NCBI RefSeq assembly: GCF_963576675.1
Contig: NC_088915.1
Location: forward strand, 37,477,501 to 37,541,500
DNA: 64,000 nucleotides
Source of the DNA: Euphorbia lathyris
Lineage: Eukaryota > Streptophyta > Magnoliopsida > Malpighiales > Euphorbiaceae
Direction of reading: 5' to 3'
The stretch's first letter is position 1. Each line of letters opens with the position of its first letter. The notes under the pieces were generated by a model. It saw nothing but the letters and a program-made list of their open reading frames with translations, searched no databases and was not told the origin of the DNA. Below are positions 47,421 to 58,357 of this stretch, piece after piece. The translations under genes and the position numbers were made by a program.

Positions 47421-48144
47421 CCAGCCACGAGGCCGCACTCCTAGTCTCTAGCGAGGTCAGGTTTACACAGGGTCGGCATAGATAATTCCGTGGTCAGGTT
47501 CTCGTCTATCTATAATCCTATCTTTGTCAGGTTTATAGGCATTAGGCACAATATATACATAAAGTAGGCTAGTTGATCGTCATCGAGTCTCATTCTAGCA
47601 AAAATCCTATTCCTGACAATTTCTAGGCATTAAGCATGCATAAATTGATAAATCAAAGGCCCTAGATCCCTAATCATACATATTCATACAATCAATTTCA
47701 TCCCCATCCCAGATTGGATGGGGATCAGTTCATAGACAAACCAATCATAGCAATAGGAATAATGGAAAACATCTTCAATTTATTATAAAGGTAAAAGATA
47801 AAAGGGCAAGAGAGAAATCTAGAACTCGTTTGTCTGACCCGATTACACAATAGAAGATAACGAGCTTCTCCCATTAATTGTTCTTCGAAAGAAAATAAGA
47901 ACTGAAATAAACCTAATCTAGAAAACTGGAAAATAAACTAAACTAAAAGCTAAAATTCTACACTGTGACGGCTAAAAGAAAAATCCGTCTCCCCGAAGAA
48001 CTGAGATTGGCTCGCTATTTATAGACACAACAAGTAACCCTAGGTGTCCCGTGGGTACAAAGGTCGTTTTCTATACTAAAAATGGGTTTTAAGACTTTAT
48101 AATTCGAGATTCCAGCAGGGGAGAGGCGTTTTTGCGCCTCTCCT

Positions 48145-48199
48145 GCCTCTTCGAGACAGAGGTTGTCTCGTCGAGACAGCTTTGTGTCTCGACGAGACA
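48145..48199 (-). repeat. Palindrome array TGTCTCG-N-CGAGACA, 5' LTR copy
   Basis: Three units (about 48145, 48164, 48185). The fourth unit of the 3' LTR copy is missing as one clean block. Confidence 0.93.
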
Positions 48200-48517
48200 G
48201 GCTCCTAAATGGGGCAGGATGTCCAGTTTTTCTCCATTTGGGTCCCTGGGCTTCCGAAATTTGCTCTAATGGTCCCTGACGAATCCCAAAAGTGCTCCAA
48301 CGGTCCCTGAATTGTCCAGAAATGCCCAAAAAGGTTCGGGTCTGGTTCGGAAATGCTCAAATAGTCCTAAAAACACCTAAAAATACAGAAAATGCCATAA
48401 ATAATGGAAATTGGTAATTTTAACTAAAAGATAATAAAACGATACTGAAATTAAAAGGAAATAAAGCAAAAACAAACTAAAATGATCCTAAAAACCCTAT
48501 ACAAATGGGAGCTATCA

Positions 48518-49233
48518 CCTGCATTAGACAGAAACTTGAAACTCCAGCTACTAAGCCTTTTGCGCAGCCGGGTTGATAGAAACTTAAAAATCTCCTTCTT
48601 GGATCTCCCAATAAGTGATGGAAGTCCCATATATCTCCATGTGTTCAGAGGTGCGAAAATATTTAGTAGAGAGCACAATTCAGCTTGCAGCGCCGCTGAA
48701 ACAGATTTGCTGAAGAAGATCCTTGATTATTCACGTTGATTGCTTGTCTAGATGCTTCTTCATATTCCTTCAATATGTCCTTGATAGTCTGAATTTCTTT
48801 TAGAGTCACTTTGAAGAACAGAAAACTGTCATCTGCAAACAAAATATGGTTTATACTGGGGCCCCCTGGAGCAATTCGACATCCATGTATCCTTCCTTCC
48901 TCCTCGGCTTTAATTAATAAGTGTGATAGGACCTCCGAGCATAGAATGAATAAATACGGGGATAGAGGGTCCCCCTGTCTCATGCTCCGATTTGGCCTAA
49001 TTGGCCCCACTAGAGACCCATTTAGTGCCAGTGAATATGATACCGAGGATACACACAACATAATCCACTCTATCCATCTATCATGAAAACCCATTCTGAT
49101 CATCACTGTCTTCAAGAAGCCTCAGTCCACTCTATCATAGGCCTTGCTGATATCTAATTTTAAAGCCACGTGTCCCTCAGATCCCCTTCCCTTACATTTC
49201 ATATAGTGGAGGGGCTCAAACGCAATAAACACA
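48518..49233 (-). pseudogene. LINE-2 ORF2, RT region
   Basis: Minus reading holds [33 protein letters not shown] (catalytic FADD), [19 protein letters not shown] and SSWSFKFLSNAG. It is clearly related to LINE-1 ORF2 but is a separate copy. Frame breaks are present near 48663 and 49115. It resumes at 58987 beyond the Helitron. Confidence 0.9.
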
Positions 49234-49613
49234 TCTATATATAATATAAAACAGTAACGATGGAGCTGATGTGTCGACTCCTCGATTTTTGTTGATTAAA
49301 AATAAAAATATTTATTTACCTTTTTTCTTTAACTTTTATTAACATTAATAAACAAATATTGCCAACCAAAATATTAGATTTAAGATAATATCAAAAAGAA
49401 TCCGAAATTGATAGTATACAAATACAAAACAGGGTTGTTTTTTAAAATTAAATAATTAAAATAAGGTTGTTTTTTTTAGTGAAAATCTATTTCTTAATTA
49501 CTATTTGTCTATTGGATAAAGAACTCCAAACAATAATCTTGCGAATTGGTGGTTGAGCAAGATTTCAATTTCAATTAAAATTCATATAGTTGATAAAATA
49601 TTATTTTTTGAGG

Positions 49614-50335
49614 ATAAGCATGGATGGCAGGTGATAATGTGATCTTATTTTTAATATCTGGCTTATTCGATTTTATTCTCTCTCTTTTTGTTGAGGACTT
49701 CTTTTCCAACTGGTACTCTATCTCATTATATTTTGATCCGTTTCTGTTGTAATTTTCTCAAATCAGATTCTTTTTTTGGCTCACCAACTTCTTCCAAGTA
49801 AACTCCAGGGTTTATCACCCAGCCTCTCTTTCATGGTTTTCTTCGTAGATTTGTTTTTACTAATAAATTATATACAACAATTTCTCTCTGTATATATGAA
49901 CAGTTTGCTCGAATCGAATTGAATAGCTTTGTAATTTCTTGGCAATTCAATGTGACTATTATTTTATGTTGTTAATAAGCATGGATGGCAGGTGATAATG
50001 TGATCTTATTTTTAATATCTGGCTTATTCGATTTTATTCTCTCTCTTTCTTTTGAGGACTTCTTTTCCAACTGGTACTCTATCTCATTATATTTTGATCC
50101 GTTTCTGTTGTAATTTTCTCAAATTAGATTCTTTTTTTGGCTCACCAACTTCTTCCAAGTAAACTCCAGGGTTTATCACCCAGCCTCTCTTTCATGGTTT
50201 TCTTCGTAGATTTGTTTTTACTAATAAATTATATACAACAATCTCTCTTTGTATGAACAGTTTGCTCGAATCGAATTGAATAGCTTTGTAATTTCTTGGC
50301 AATTCAATGTGACTATTATTTTATGTTGTTAATTT
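49614..50335 (+). repeat. 361 bp tandem duplication before the RPA-like gene
   Basis: Two adjacent units (49614-49974 and 49975-50335) with few differences (for example TTTTTGTTGAGG versus TTTCTTTTGAGG). They lie upstream of the RPA start codon and may have duplicated its promoter or leader. Confidence 0.92.
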
Positions 50336-51379
50336 TATGTGTTTTATTCTCTTTCAGGTAAACTCTAACTTTTCTCTCGCTCTCTCTTTTCCTTTCTGGT
50401 AATTGGTATGTATCACAATATTGTATCTGATTTGTTATAATATTTAGCATGTAGTTTTTTTAATTTCGATTTGTTATAATATTCAGTATACCGAACATAT
50501 TAGAAAAACTTCAGAATCTATTTTTTTATTCTGTTTTTTTATTTTGTTAGATGGCTAGAACATACGATTTCCTTGAAAATGTTACGGATGCCAAAGATAA
50601 ATGGAAAATAAAAGTTAGAATCATGAGACTATGGAAAGTGCCACCGAGATTCACCAATAAATATCATTCTATCGAGATGATATTATTAGATGAAAAGGTA
50701 TTGAATTTTTTTATTTTATATTTAATTTTTCATTTTAATTCATGAATTTTGATTCTTATTTTATTAAATATTTTGTAGGATACAACAATTGAGGCAAAAA
50801 TTAAACCAGACTTATTTATGAAATTTGACAAATTCTTGGAAGAGCACAAAACATATGTTTTTGAGTACTTCAATGTTGCAAAAAATAATGGAGACTACAA
50901 AGCAACCAAACATTCATTTAAACTGAATTTTTTGTACAAAACATGTGTCACGAAACATGAATGTACAACTATTAAAAAGAATTTGTTTGATTTCACGCCA
51001 ATTGAAGATATCATGTCCAATTCTATCGATCAAGCATTTTTAGTTGGTAAGTATGTAATTTATTAATGTTATATTATTATCTAATTATAGCTTTTGAAAA
51101 CATTTATATTTTGGTGTAGATGTAATCGGAGAGGTAAAACAAATTCAAGATATTGTAGAAAATAAAGGAGATGAAAAGATTGGTTATAGACTCTCTTTTA
51201 CATTGTTAGATGCTGGGTGAGTTAAAATATATATATATCTCTTATATTTAATATTCTTTTTTTTTTTTAAATTCTACCATAAACATATTTTTTTCTCTAC
51301 ATGTAGAGAAAATCGAATCAATTGTACTATATGGGATGACTTTGCTCTAGACTTAAAAGCCTATATTACTATGGCTAAT

Positions 51380-51413
51380 CCTCCATATGTGATCATCCTC
51401 CATATGTGATCAT
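51380..51413 (+). repeat. 17 bp tandem duplication in an RPA exon
   Basis: CCTCCATATGTGATCAT occurs twice in tandem. One copy restores the frame of the RPA exon; two copies bring an in-frame TGA and shift the frame. Confidence 0.95.
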
Positions 51414-52024
51414 TCTGCAACATGCCAAGATTAAAAAGTTTGGAGGTAAAATATTCTTATTATAGCTTATTATAATTTTTGCATTATATATGTTTCTATA
51501 TATATATTTCGAAATCTAATTAAATAAGTTTATTCTTAGATGCATTAAAAATATCCAATACTCTTTATCAGACAAGACTTCTACACAATGACCATATTGA
51601 TGAGATTGTCACATTTAAACAAAGGTGGTTTTTTAGTTTTTCAATTTAAATGTTTATTTTTATTCCCTTTTCCATTTAAACTTATCACTAACAAAATTTA
51701 TTCGAAATTATTTTTGGAACATATTGAACAACTTAAAGGAGGACAGATATGACTCATCCATAATAATTCATTTTTCTACCAGCAATATCACCACTACAAC
51801 TAATGATTTCCAATTGTCTGATGTAAGAAAAACTTTGAGCAATATATTGGATTCCACTGAGGTACACACCATAAATTAAATTTGATTAGTTTTTATTTCA
51901 AACTATTATAGTTTTAATAGTATATTTATAAATTTAAAAATGATAATAAAAAGTTCAATCTATTGATATATAAAAAATTGTAGAAATTTTGTCAAAAATT
52001 AACAAATTATTATGATAAACCAGT

Positions 52025-52920
52025 AGGGGTGTTCAAAAATCGAACCGGACCGAAATAACTGACCAAACCGATGAATTTTGGTTTTTACTATCACTATTCT
52101 GCTTCCATGTTATTTTATACTGCTAGATATTAGCAAGAAAAATCAAAATAAATAACTTATAGATTTAACTGCTACTACATATTAGCAAGCTGTTATTTTA
52201 AACTACTGCTGAACGATTTTATTAGATAATTTACTAAAATATATTATTATTATATAAAACTACTGCTAAACCATAATTTATAAACTTTTAAGCTTTTTTT
52301 TTAATCAATAAACTTTTAAGCTTAAAATATATATCTTAGGTCCTAATTATAAATCTCAGATTGTGAAATATATAAACTCACATGGACCCTAAAAAAACAA
52401 ATCATATAGCCTAATTTATAGACACATACCTTAAATATAGTGGGATTGATAAAACTTGATAACTAATAAATTTTTAATCAAGAAAATTATCAAAAAGATT
52501 ACATCGTTACATCCAAGAGAGTTATCCAATTTATTTTTAATAAACAAAAATTGGTAACTTATAAATTCAAAAAGATTTGAAGGAAATATTTTTAACCCAA
52601 TTTAGTTTGCGGAGGAATGAAAGATTTTTTTTATTAATATTAATAAAAATGGAATAAAAAAGATATATAAAAGAATATTATTTAATCAACAAAAATCGAG
52701 GAGTCGACACCTCAACTCCATCGTTACTGTTTTATATATATATATATATATAGATGATGAAATCGAGTACTGAATCGAACCGAATCGAAATATTCGGTCG
52801 GTTCGGTTCGGTTTGTCAATATTATTCAGTTAGGTTCGGTTTTTATTTTAGGTGCTATTCGGTATTTGGTTATTTCGGTTCAGTTTGGTTTTTAAACCGA
52901 ACCGACCGTTGAACACCCCT
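52025..52920. mobile_element. TIR MITE in the RPA intron
   Basis: Inverted ends AGGGGTGTTCAA / TTGAACACCCCT, subterminal repeats of the GGTTCGGT type, flanked by ATAAACCAGT and ATGAACCAGT (9 of 10). Length 896 bp, longer than its core because another segment is inserted. The type suggests a Mutator-like duplication length. Confidence 0.75.
52680..52752 (-). repeat. Inverted copy of the Helitron 5' end
   Basis: The reverse strand reads TCTATATATA...AAAACAGTAACGATGGAG and on through GTCGACTCCTCGATTTTTG, matching 49234-49300. It lies inside the MITE. No matching 3' end (hairpin plus CTRR) was found, so it is a fragment or truncated second Helitron. Confidence 0.8.
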
Positions 52921-54301
52921 ATGAACCAGTAGGAAAGTGAATATAGTTTGAAGTATTTAACAAAACAAAGGAATGAAAACACACACCTCACGTGACCATA
53001 TAATTTGCTAATTGTGATTTCTACTCATTTTGTTTGCATTCTACTCATTTTGTTTGATAACAAAGATTGCTACCTGTCTAATTTACAAATATTTATAATA
53101 AACACTTCCTCAACATAGATCAAACATTTCTTATTTAAACTAAAGTATTATCGATTTTGTACCTAATTAATTTTAGGTTTTTCTATGCAATTCATAAAAG
53201 AACAAATAAATATAATAATCCTATTATAACAAGTCTATTAAATTTGAGACTCATTTTATATAGGTAAAGAAAAATATCAATTAATATGTAACAATTTAAA
53301 TTTGGTTTTTATTACATGTAGGAATGCATTTGTGTTGTAATGGCAACTGTGCATGACATTGAGACAACATACATTTGGTATTATATATCATGCTGTAAAT
53401 GCAGAAAGAAAGTTAAGATAGAAGATGATAAATATTGGTGCGGTAAATGCGGAACAGTTGTTAAATTCGTTATCCCGAGGTAAGTTGGATATAAAAATAC
53501 AAACAATTGAATTCTCTCTTAAAAATCTAACTTTCTTTGCTAATAAAAAAAGTAAAACTTAGACAAAAGCTACTATAATTTGTGATATGCATATTTAATA
53601 CCAAATAAAATAAAATAAATTTATAGGCACAAGATTCAATTTCGTGTTGTTGATGATAGTTCAAGTGCTAGCTTTGTTTTGTTTGATCATGAGGCTGCCC
53701 AGTTGATTGGAAAAAGTGCTTTAGATCTCATTTTGAGCCAAACAAATGTATTATGTATTGTATTAGATTCTACTTTGAATGATATAATCTAATTTTTGCT
53801 TCTCAATGGATTTAGGATGATGATCCTGAAGTTTATCCGGAAGCCTTGAACATTTTTTTGGATAACAAATATGTTTTCAAGATTGAAGTCACTAAATTCA
53901 ATCTCAAAGAAGGATTCTCAACATATAGGATTGTTAAAATGTCCAACGACACTGGAATAATATAAACATTCAGCATAGATGGTGATGATAATATTGTGAG
54001 TCTAATTTTAAAGTTAAAAAGTGAAAAATTCAATTTAATTTCAATCCTTTTACTTATTAATGTGTTATTAGGTTGACACAATATTTTATTATTCATTCAA
54101 TTAACTATAATTTGTTTGTTGTGAATTAAGGAATCTATTGGTGGTGTATGCGATGAAGAAAACAGTTCAGTAACACCGACTACTTCAAACGGAAAGCGAA
54201 CTATTGACACTGGAATAAACGATGATACTATTTATGTCGAAGATGGATTTTCCACCAGTAAAGTGTCGTTGAAAAAAATCAAAATTGAAAAGGATGTTTG
54301 A

Positions 54302-54913
54302 TGGATTTAATTTTGTTTTTTGGTTTTTCTAAGAAATTCATTGAATTTTTCGGATGTTACTTTTTCTTTTACAATAGTTTTTATTTTCATTTTTAAGAAA
54401 TATCTTGAATGAATGAGTTTCTTTATTAAATAGTTGAGAATAAATAGTTGTATTATCAAGCAATAGTTGAATAATCTATTATTATATTAAGAATCTTAAA
54501 TCTTTATTATTTATAATTTATTAAATTTGATATTCATCAAAAAAAAATTAATATAAAAAAAACTAATTGTCAATGTTAAAATGTTTATTTGCAAGATAGA
54601 AGGCACAAGATCTTTTATAGATCTAGGTGAAATAAGAGATAAGCAACTTTTAATAATAATAAAAAAAAAAAGATAAGGACCAATTTTAGCTCTTAACGTT
54701 TTAAACGAAGTGTATATTTAACCCTAATATATGAAATAGTACAAATTTAATTCTAATATTTACAAGAAAGATCAATTTTAATCCTGCTCAATAAAAAAAA
54801 GTTAAATTTGGTTAGTTTTCCATTCAAAATGAATTAAGTGTCACCGATAAAAACAATTGAGGAGACAAATGTTATCAAATAATATCATATGGATAAACGA
54901 TAAATTTTTTTTA
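54302..54913. other. AT-rich spacer in the Helitron, no gene seen
   Basis: RPA-like gene 3' flank and AT-rich filler with phrases such as TTAATTCTAATATTTACAAG. Nothing coding was recognised. Confidence 0.4.
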
Positions 54914-55205
54914 GTGGGCTGCTATATACCGCAATATTTTTTCCACCTACCGCACTTTTTTGACAATTTTGCCCTCCTCATAATTTAAACTCAAAAATTC
55001 AAAAATCTCAAATCCTCTCAAATCCTCTCTAGCTTTTTGGTTTTTCAAAAAACCCGATCTAAAACAACATGCCGCCAAAGCCAGGAGCGGGTAAAGGCTT
55101 CATGAAATCTCCGGTAAGTTTTTTTTTTTTAAATTACTCAGAAATCATAGGTTCCGCCTCCGAATCGGAAGCGGAACCCGTATGAATATAAGGTAAACGG
55201 AATTG

Positions 55206-55272
55206 CCGTGCCGTTTCCACCACGGGTGGAACGGACGAACTGCCCCTTCCACCCGTGGTGGAAACGGCACGG
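55206..55272. repeat. 26 bp perfect inverted repeat beside the array
   Basis: Left arm 55206-55231 (starts CCGTGCCGTTTCCACC) and right arm 55247-55272 are exact reverse complements with a 15 bp loop. It shares the TTCCACC core with the array units. Confidence 0.95.
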
Positions 55273-55277
55273 TCGTT

Positions 55278-55431
55278 CGTTCCACCGTAAGGTGGAACGA
55301 ACGGCGCCCTCGTTCCACCGTACGGTGGAACGAAAGGCGCAATCGTTCCACCGTACGGTGGAACGAGAGCCATGCTCGTTCCGCCTTACGGCGGAACGAG
55401 CGGCGTATCCGTTCCACCGTACGATGGAACG
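55278..55431. repeat. Palindrome array, 33 bp period, five units
   Basis: Units start at 55278, 55311, 55344, 55377 and 55410, exactly 33 bp apart: a 22 bp dyad with core GTTCCACCGTACGGTGGAAC plus 11 bp spacer. Unit 4 has A to G and T to C changes on opposite arms (GTTCCGCC...GGCGGAAC), which keep the dyad. On the minus strand the period gives an 11-residue repeat (VPPYGGTRAPF type). Confidence 0.95.
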
Positions 55432-55693
55432 GTGCGCGCTGCCCGTTTAGGCAAAAAAAATCGAAATTCAAAAAACGAAATTTTAATTTAAATTTATATC
55501 GTAGGATTACCTCGTGTTCGAAATCATGGTCTTCAGGAATGCTCGGGTCCATTTTCGTCCAATTCGGGTTTTTAGGCTTGGGAGAGAAAGAGGGGAAAAA
55601 AAGTTTTGGTTTTTGATAAAAAATTATGACAAGGGCATAAATGTCAAAAGAGTGCGGTTGGTGAAAAAAATATTGCGGTATATAGCAATACCC

Positions 55694-56510
55694 TTTTTTT
55701 TTATCAGTACTGTTCACATTCCTTTAAACTCGCAGTTAGATCTAGATTGATTAAAATTCCAAAGATAACATTCAAAGGATCTCAAATACGATTTAATCAT
55801 AAAAAAACTGTTAAATTCTGTTAGAATTTTAAATAAAATTTAAAATCGGCTATAGGTTCCATCATAACATATGTTTGTATTTCTTTAAGGGTTAAGGTGT
55901 AAAAATACCCTAATATTTTGGATCAGGAGTAATTTTATCCATAACGTCTAAAATGGTGTAATTTTACCCCTAATGTTGGTAGCCAAGAGCAATTTTGCCC
56001 ATAACATTGATAAGTTTGGTCAATTTTACCAACGTTAGGGATAAAATTGCACCATTTTAGACGTTAGTCGTAAAATTGCTCTTAACTTCTAAAATTAGGG
56101 ATAAACGATAATTTTTTTTATCAGTATTGTTCACATTCCTTTAAACTCGCAGTTAGATCTAGATTGATTAAAATTCCAAAGATAATATTCAAAGGATCTC
56201 AAATACGATTTAATCATAAAAAAAAACTGTTAAATTCTGTTAGAATTTTAAATAAAATTTAAAATCCGCTATAGGTTCCATCATAACATATGTTTGTATT
56301 TCTTTAAGGGTTAAGGTGTAAAACCTAATATTTTGGATCAGGAGTAATTTTATCCATAACGTCTAAAATGTTGCAATTTTACCCCTAATGTCGGTAGCCA
56401 ATAGCAATTTTGCCCATAACATTGATAAGTTGGGTCAATTTTACCAACGTTAGGGATAAAATTGCACCATTTTAGACGTTAGTGCTAAAATTGCTCTTAA
56501 CTTCTATAAA
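55694..56510 (+). repeat. Tandem duplication of about 416 bp
   Basis: 55694-56110 and 56112-56510 are near-copies (TTTTATCAGTACTGTTCAC versus TTTTATCAGTATTGTTCAC, then on through GGTTAAGGTGTAAAA and TTGCTCTTAACTTCT). Each unit joins flank sequence to the start of the next MULE-like element, so the duplication came after that insertion. Confidence 0.9.
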
Positions 56511-56565
56511 ACAATTCCTAGCAGAACCACCCTTGATGAGTAGACCAATCTGAAGGGGAGACCTG

Positions 56566-56710
56566 CATTTGTATCAATCTGTCATGGATAAAGCTATGTG
56601 CACCGTGGTTATTCAAGAAGAAAAAGGTCAGCAGTTCTCCATCTATTATGTTAGCAAAATGTTGAAGGATGCGGAGACAAGATATTCGAAGCTAGATAAA
56701 ACGGCTCCCA
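56566..56710 (+). pseudogene. Captured gypsy RNase H fragment
   Basis: Plus reading LYQSVMDKAMCTVVIQEEKG then FSIYYVSKMLKDAETRYSKL, matching the RT-linked RNase H of Tat-type gypsy elements. Short, with no flanking pol. Confidence 0.8.
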
Positions 56711-56999
56711 CGGTTGTGACAACATCCATCCGCGTTAAACCATAGCTCCAAGCATAACCTCAACATGATCGAGATCAAGATCAAGAGCCGGTTTCACCAT
56801 CACGATTCAACATTGAACACATGGATGATGAGATTGAAAGGCGAGTACATGCCGCTCTAGATAGACAAGAGAACAATTCAGAAAGATACGCCATCCAGTT
56901 AATAGGAATTCGCCATTCACAGCGCGGATCATGGGGTACGAGGCGGAAAAAACGATTAAAGCTTCCAACTTGCCACAATATAAAAGAAAAGAATCAATA

Positions 57000-57150
57000 T
57001 AAGCGGGACATTACATATCCCTTCCTCATACGCATAGAGTGCACAACCTCTTGAGCAATACAAATATTATCAACCATTTGCCTTCCTGGGATAAAACTGC
57101 CTTGATTAGAACCAATCATAACAGGTAAACTACCTTAATTCATATATAAT
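57000..57150 (-). pseudogene. Captured LINE reverse transcriptase fragment
   Basis: Minus reading SNQGSFIPGRQMVDNICIAQ, the same motif as [18 protein letters not shown] in LINE-1 ORF2 but of a different LINE family. The fragment is about 50 codons. Confidence 0.7.
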
Positions 57151-57675
57151 TGTATTTCTATAATACTTTATTTAATAAAAAATACAAATCTGATTAATCC
57201 CGATTAATCAATAAGGGCATGTCCGTCCAATTATTGACTAACGTCTTTTACAACCTTGGTGTGGTGATAAAGGAGATTAATAATGGGAATGCACATTTTG
57301 ATGGGAATGAAGAGCATGTGATAATGAATAGAAAGAATAAGGCTAATATGACAATGATTACATGTTAGTATGCTATTGTATCCATATTGTTTATGTTGGG
57401 TTTTTTTATTTTATCTGGAAAATTAACTCATTGTTTGTACATTGTAGATACATGGCTGAGATTTTGAGATCCAATCTTGACAGCATAATCAAAGATAGAT
57501 GGAAGGATGAAAGATCCAGGGGCATGTACATCTATTTAAATGCATTGAAATCTGCATTTAATGGGATAAAATTGCTTTTAACCTCCAACGCTAGGGATAA
57601 AATTGCACAATTTTAGACGTTAAGTGTAAAATTGCTCCTGACCCAAAACGTTAGGGGTATTTTTACACCTTAACC

Positions 57676-58357
57676 ATTTCTTTAATTATTTATACCCATA
57701 GAAAAAGGCATAATATCCATTTGGATCCCTAAACTAAGATTTCAAAATCAATTAAGACCTTAAACTATCAAAACCATCAATCAGATCCCTAAACTAACAA
57801 AAAAATCATCACTCCATTCTAAAAAAAAACTGTTAAATTGTGTTATGATTTTAAATAAAGTTTAAAATTTTCTATGAATTCAATTACAAAACATTTATAT
57901 TTATTTAATGAATTTTACGCAAAAAAAAAAAAAACAAATGAAATATTGGTCTTGGATATATATTCCTGTAAGCAGAAATAACTAATTTTATTGATATATA
58001 ATATTAGAAAGAATCAAACAATTTTATTTTTAATTAATTGCAAAATATACTATGGATAATGAAAAAGTACATTACCAATATTTGTTTAAGCAAAACACAT
58101 TAATTTAATATCATGTGGTGTACTCAAATTGTAATTTTAGTTGGAAAGTTAATAGATTCCTCCGAAAGTGTATAATTTATCTATACAAAACAATTTCTTT
58201 ATTTTTTAGTCATTAAAAATAATATTGTTAAATACAAATTTTATTAGGACTTGAGCGCATACAATCTCCAAATGGTAATCAATTAGGACTCCAACTCATA
58301 CAATCTCTCTTCTAACAATTACTTCCCCGACCTTGACACTACAGCCACCACTCCCTA
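57676..58357. other. AT-rich Helitron interior, helicase upstream part lost
   Basis: AT-rich, with phrases typical of MITE flanks (GATCCCTAAACTAA). The part of the helicase gene that should lie here is not recognisable. Confidence 0.4.

Larger units (their letters stand above)
42039..48517 (-). mobile_element. LARD-B: non-autonomous LTR retrotransposon
   Basis: LTRs read TGATAGCTCCCATTTG...GAGCATCA on the minus strand. Its PBS (minus TGGCGCCGTTGCCGG) and its phrase before the purine tract (GAGGACAAGCAAGATT) match LARD-A, so the two are relatives. The 2.1 kb interior has no gag or pol. Flanks are CCCGC (42034-42038) and CCTGC (48518-48522), one mismatch. Removing element and one repeat restores an unbroken LINE-2 frame (SNAGKEVLLK), which confirms the borders. 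Confidence 0.92.
45677..48517 (-). repeat. LARD-B 5' LTR, carrying a solo LTR
   Basis: The 5' LTR (minus sense 48517 to 45677), about 2.84 kb because a 1279 bp solo LTR and its duplication lie within it. It differs from the 3' LTR by few bases, a 14 bp indel near 46121-46134 and a unit lost from the array. TATA at 48023-48015. Confidence 0.9.
50551..54301 (+). pseudogene. RPA1-like single-strand DNA-binding protein (Helitron cargo)
   Basis: Plant Helitrons often carry RPA-like genes whose product may bind displaced strands. Exons (GT..AG): 50551-50697, 50779-51046, 51120-51216, 51307-51445, 51540-51624, 51747-51861, 53322-53479, 53637-53757, 53816-about 53996, 54131-54301. It opens MARTYDFLENVTDAKDKW (OB-fold type), then FLVDVIGEVKQIQD and NRINCTIWDDFALDL; the C-terminal OB domain has a zinc finger CCKCRKKV...WCGKCGTVV. 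Damage: a 17 bp tandem duplication (51380-51413) breaks the frame, and TAA follows NDTGII near 53963. The big intron holds a MITE. Confidence 0.85.
54914..55693. mobile_element. MULE-like TIR element with palindrome array
   Basis: About 60 bp inverted ends sharing TGCTATATACCGCAATATTT on both sides, flanked by T-rich runs compatible with a 9 bp duplication (not decidable in this context). Interior: a small plus-strand ORF start (MPPKPGAGKGFMKSP followed by GTAAG), a minus-strand start (MDPSIPEDHDFEHE followed by GTAATC) and the array. I infer a non-autonomous Mutator-like element; no transposase. Confidence 0.75.
55889..57675. mobile_element. TIR element with captured retroelement pieces
   Basis: Ends GGGTTAAGGTGTAAAAATAC and the reverse complement at 57675, flanked by ATTTCTTTAA on both sides (55879-55888 and 57676-57685), a 10 bp duplication of Mutator type. 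Inside are fragments unlike each other: a gypsy RNase H piece (56566-56710), a possible gag-like piece (56817-57000) and a LINE RT piece (minus, about 57000-57150). This is the Pack-MULE pattern. Confidence 0.75.

Noticed and set aside
52085..52680. Full small Helitron inside the MITE
   Set aside because: A 5' end is visible but no hairpin with CTRR could be found at the other side.
55134..55717. ORFs with 11-residue repeats (VPPYGGT type) and Arg-rich versions
   Set aside because: The 33 bp period gives open repeats in several frames on both strands. No family likeness, no start or splice context that favours one.
57362..57616. 84-codon ORF in the TIR element
   Set aside because: Ends in element terminal sequence, no family likeness. 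It may contain a captured exon (MAEILRSNLDSIIKDRWK), but this cannot be supported.
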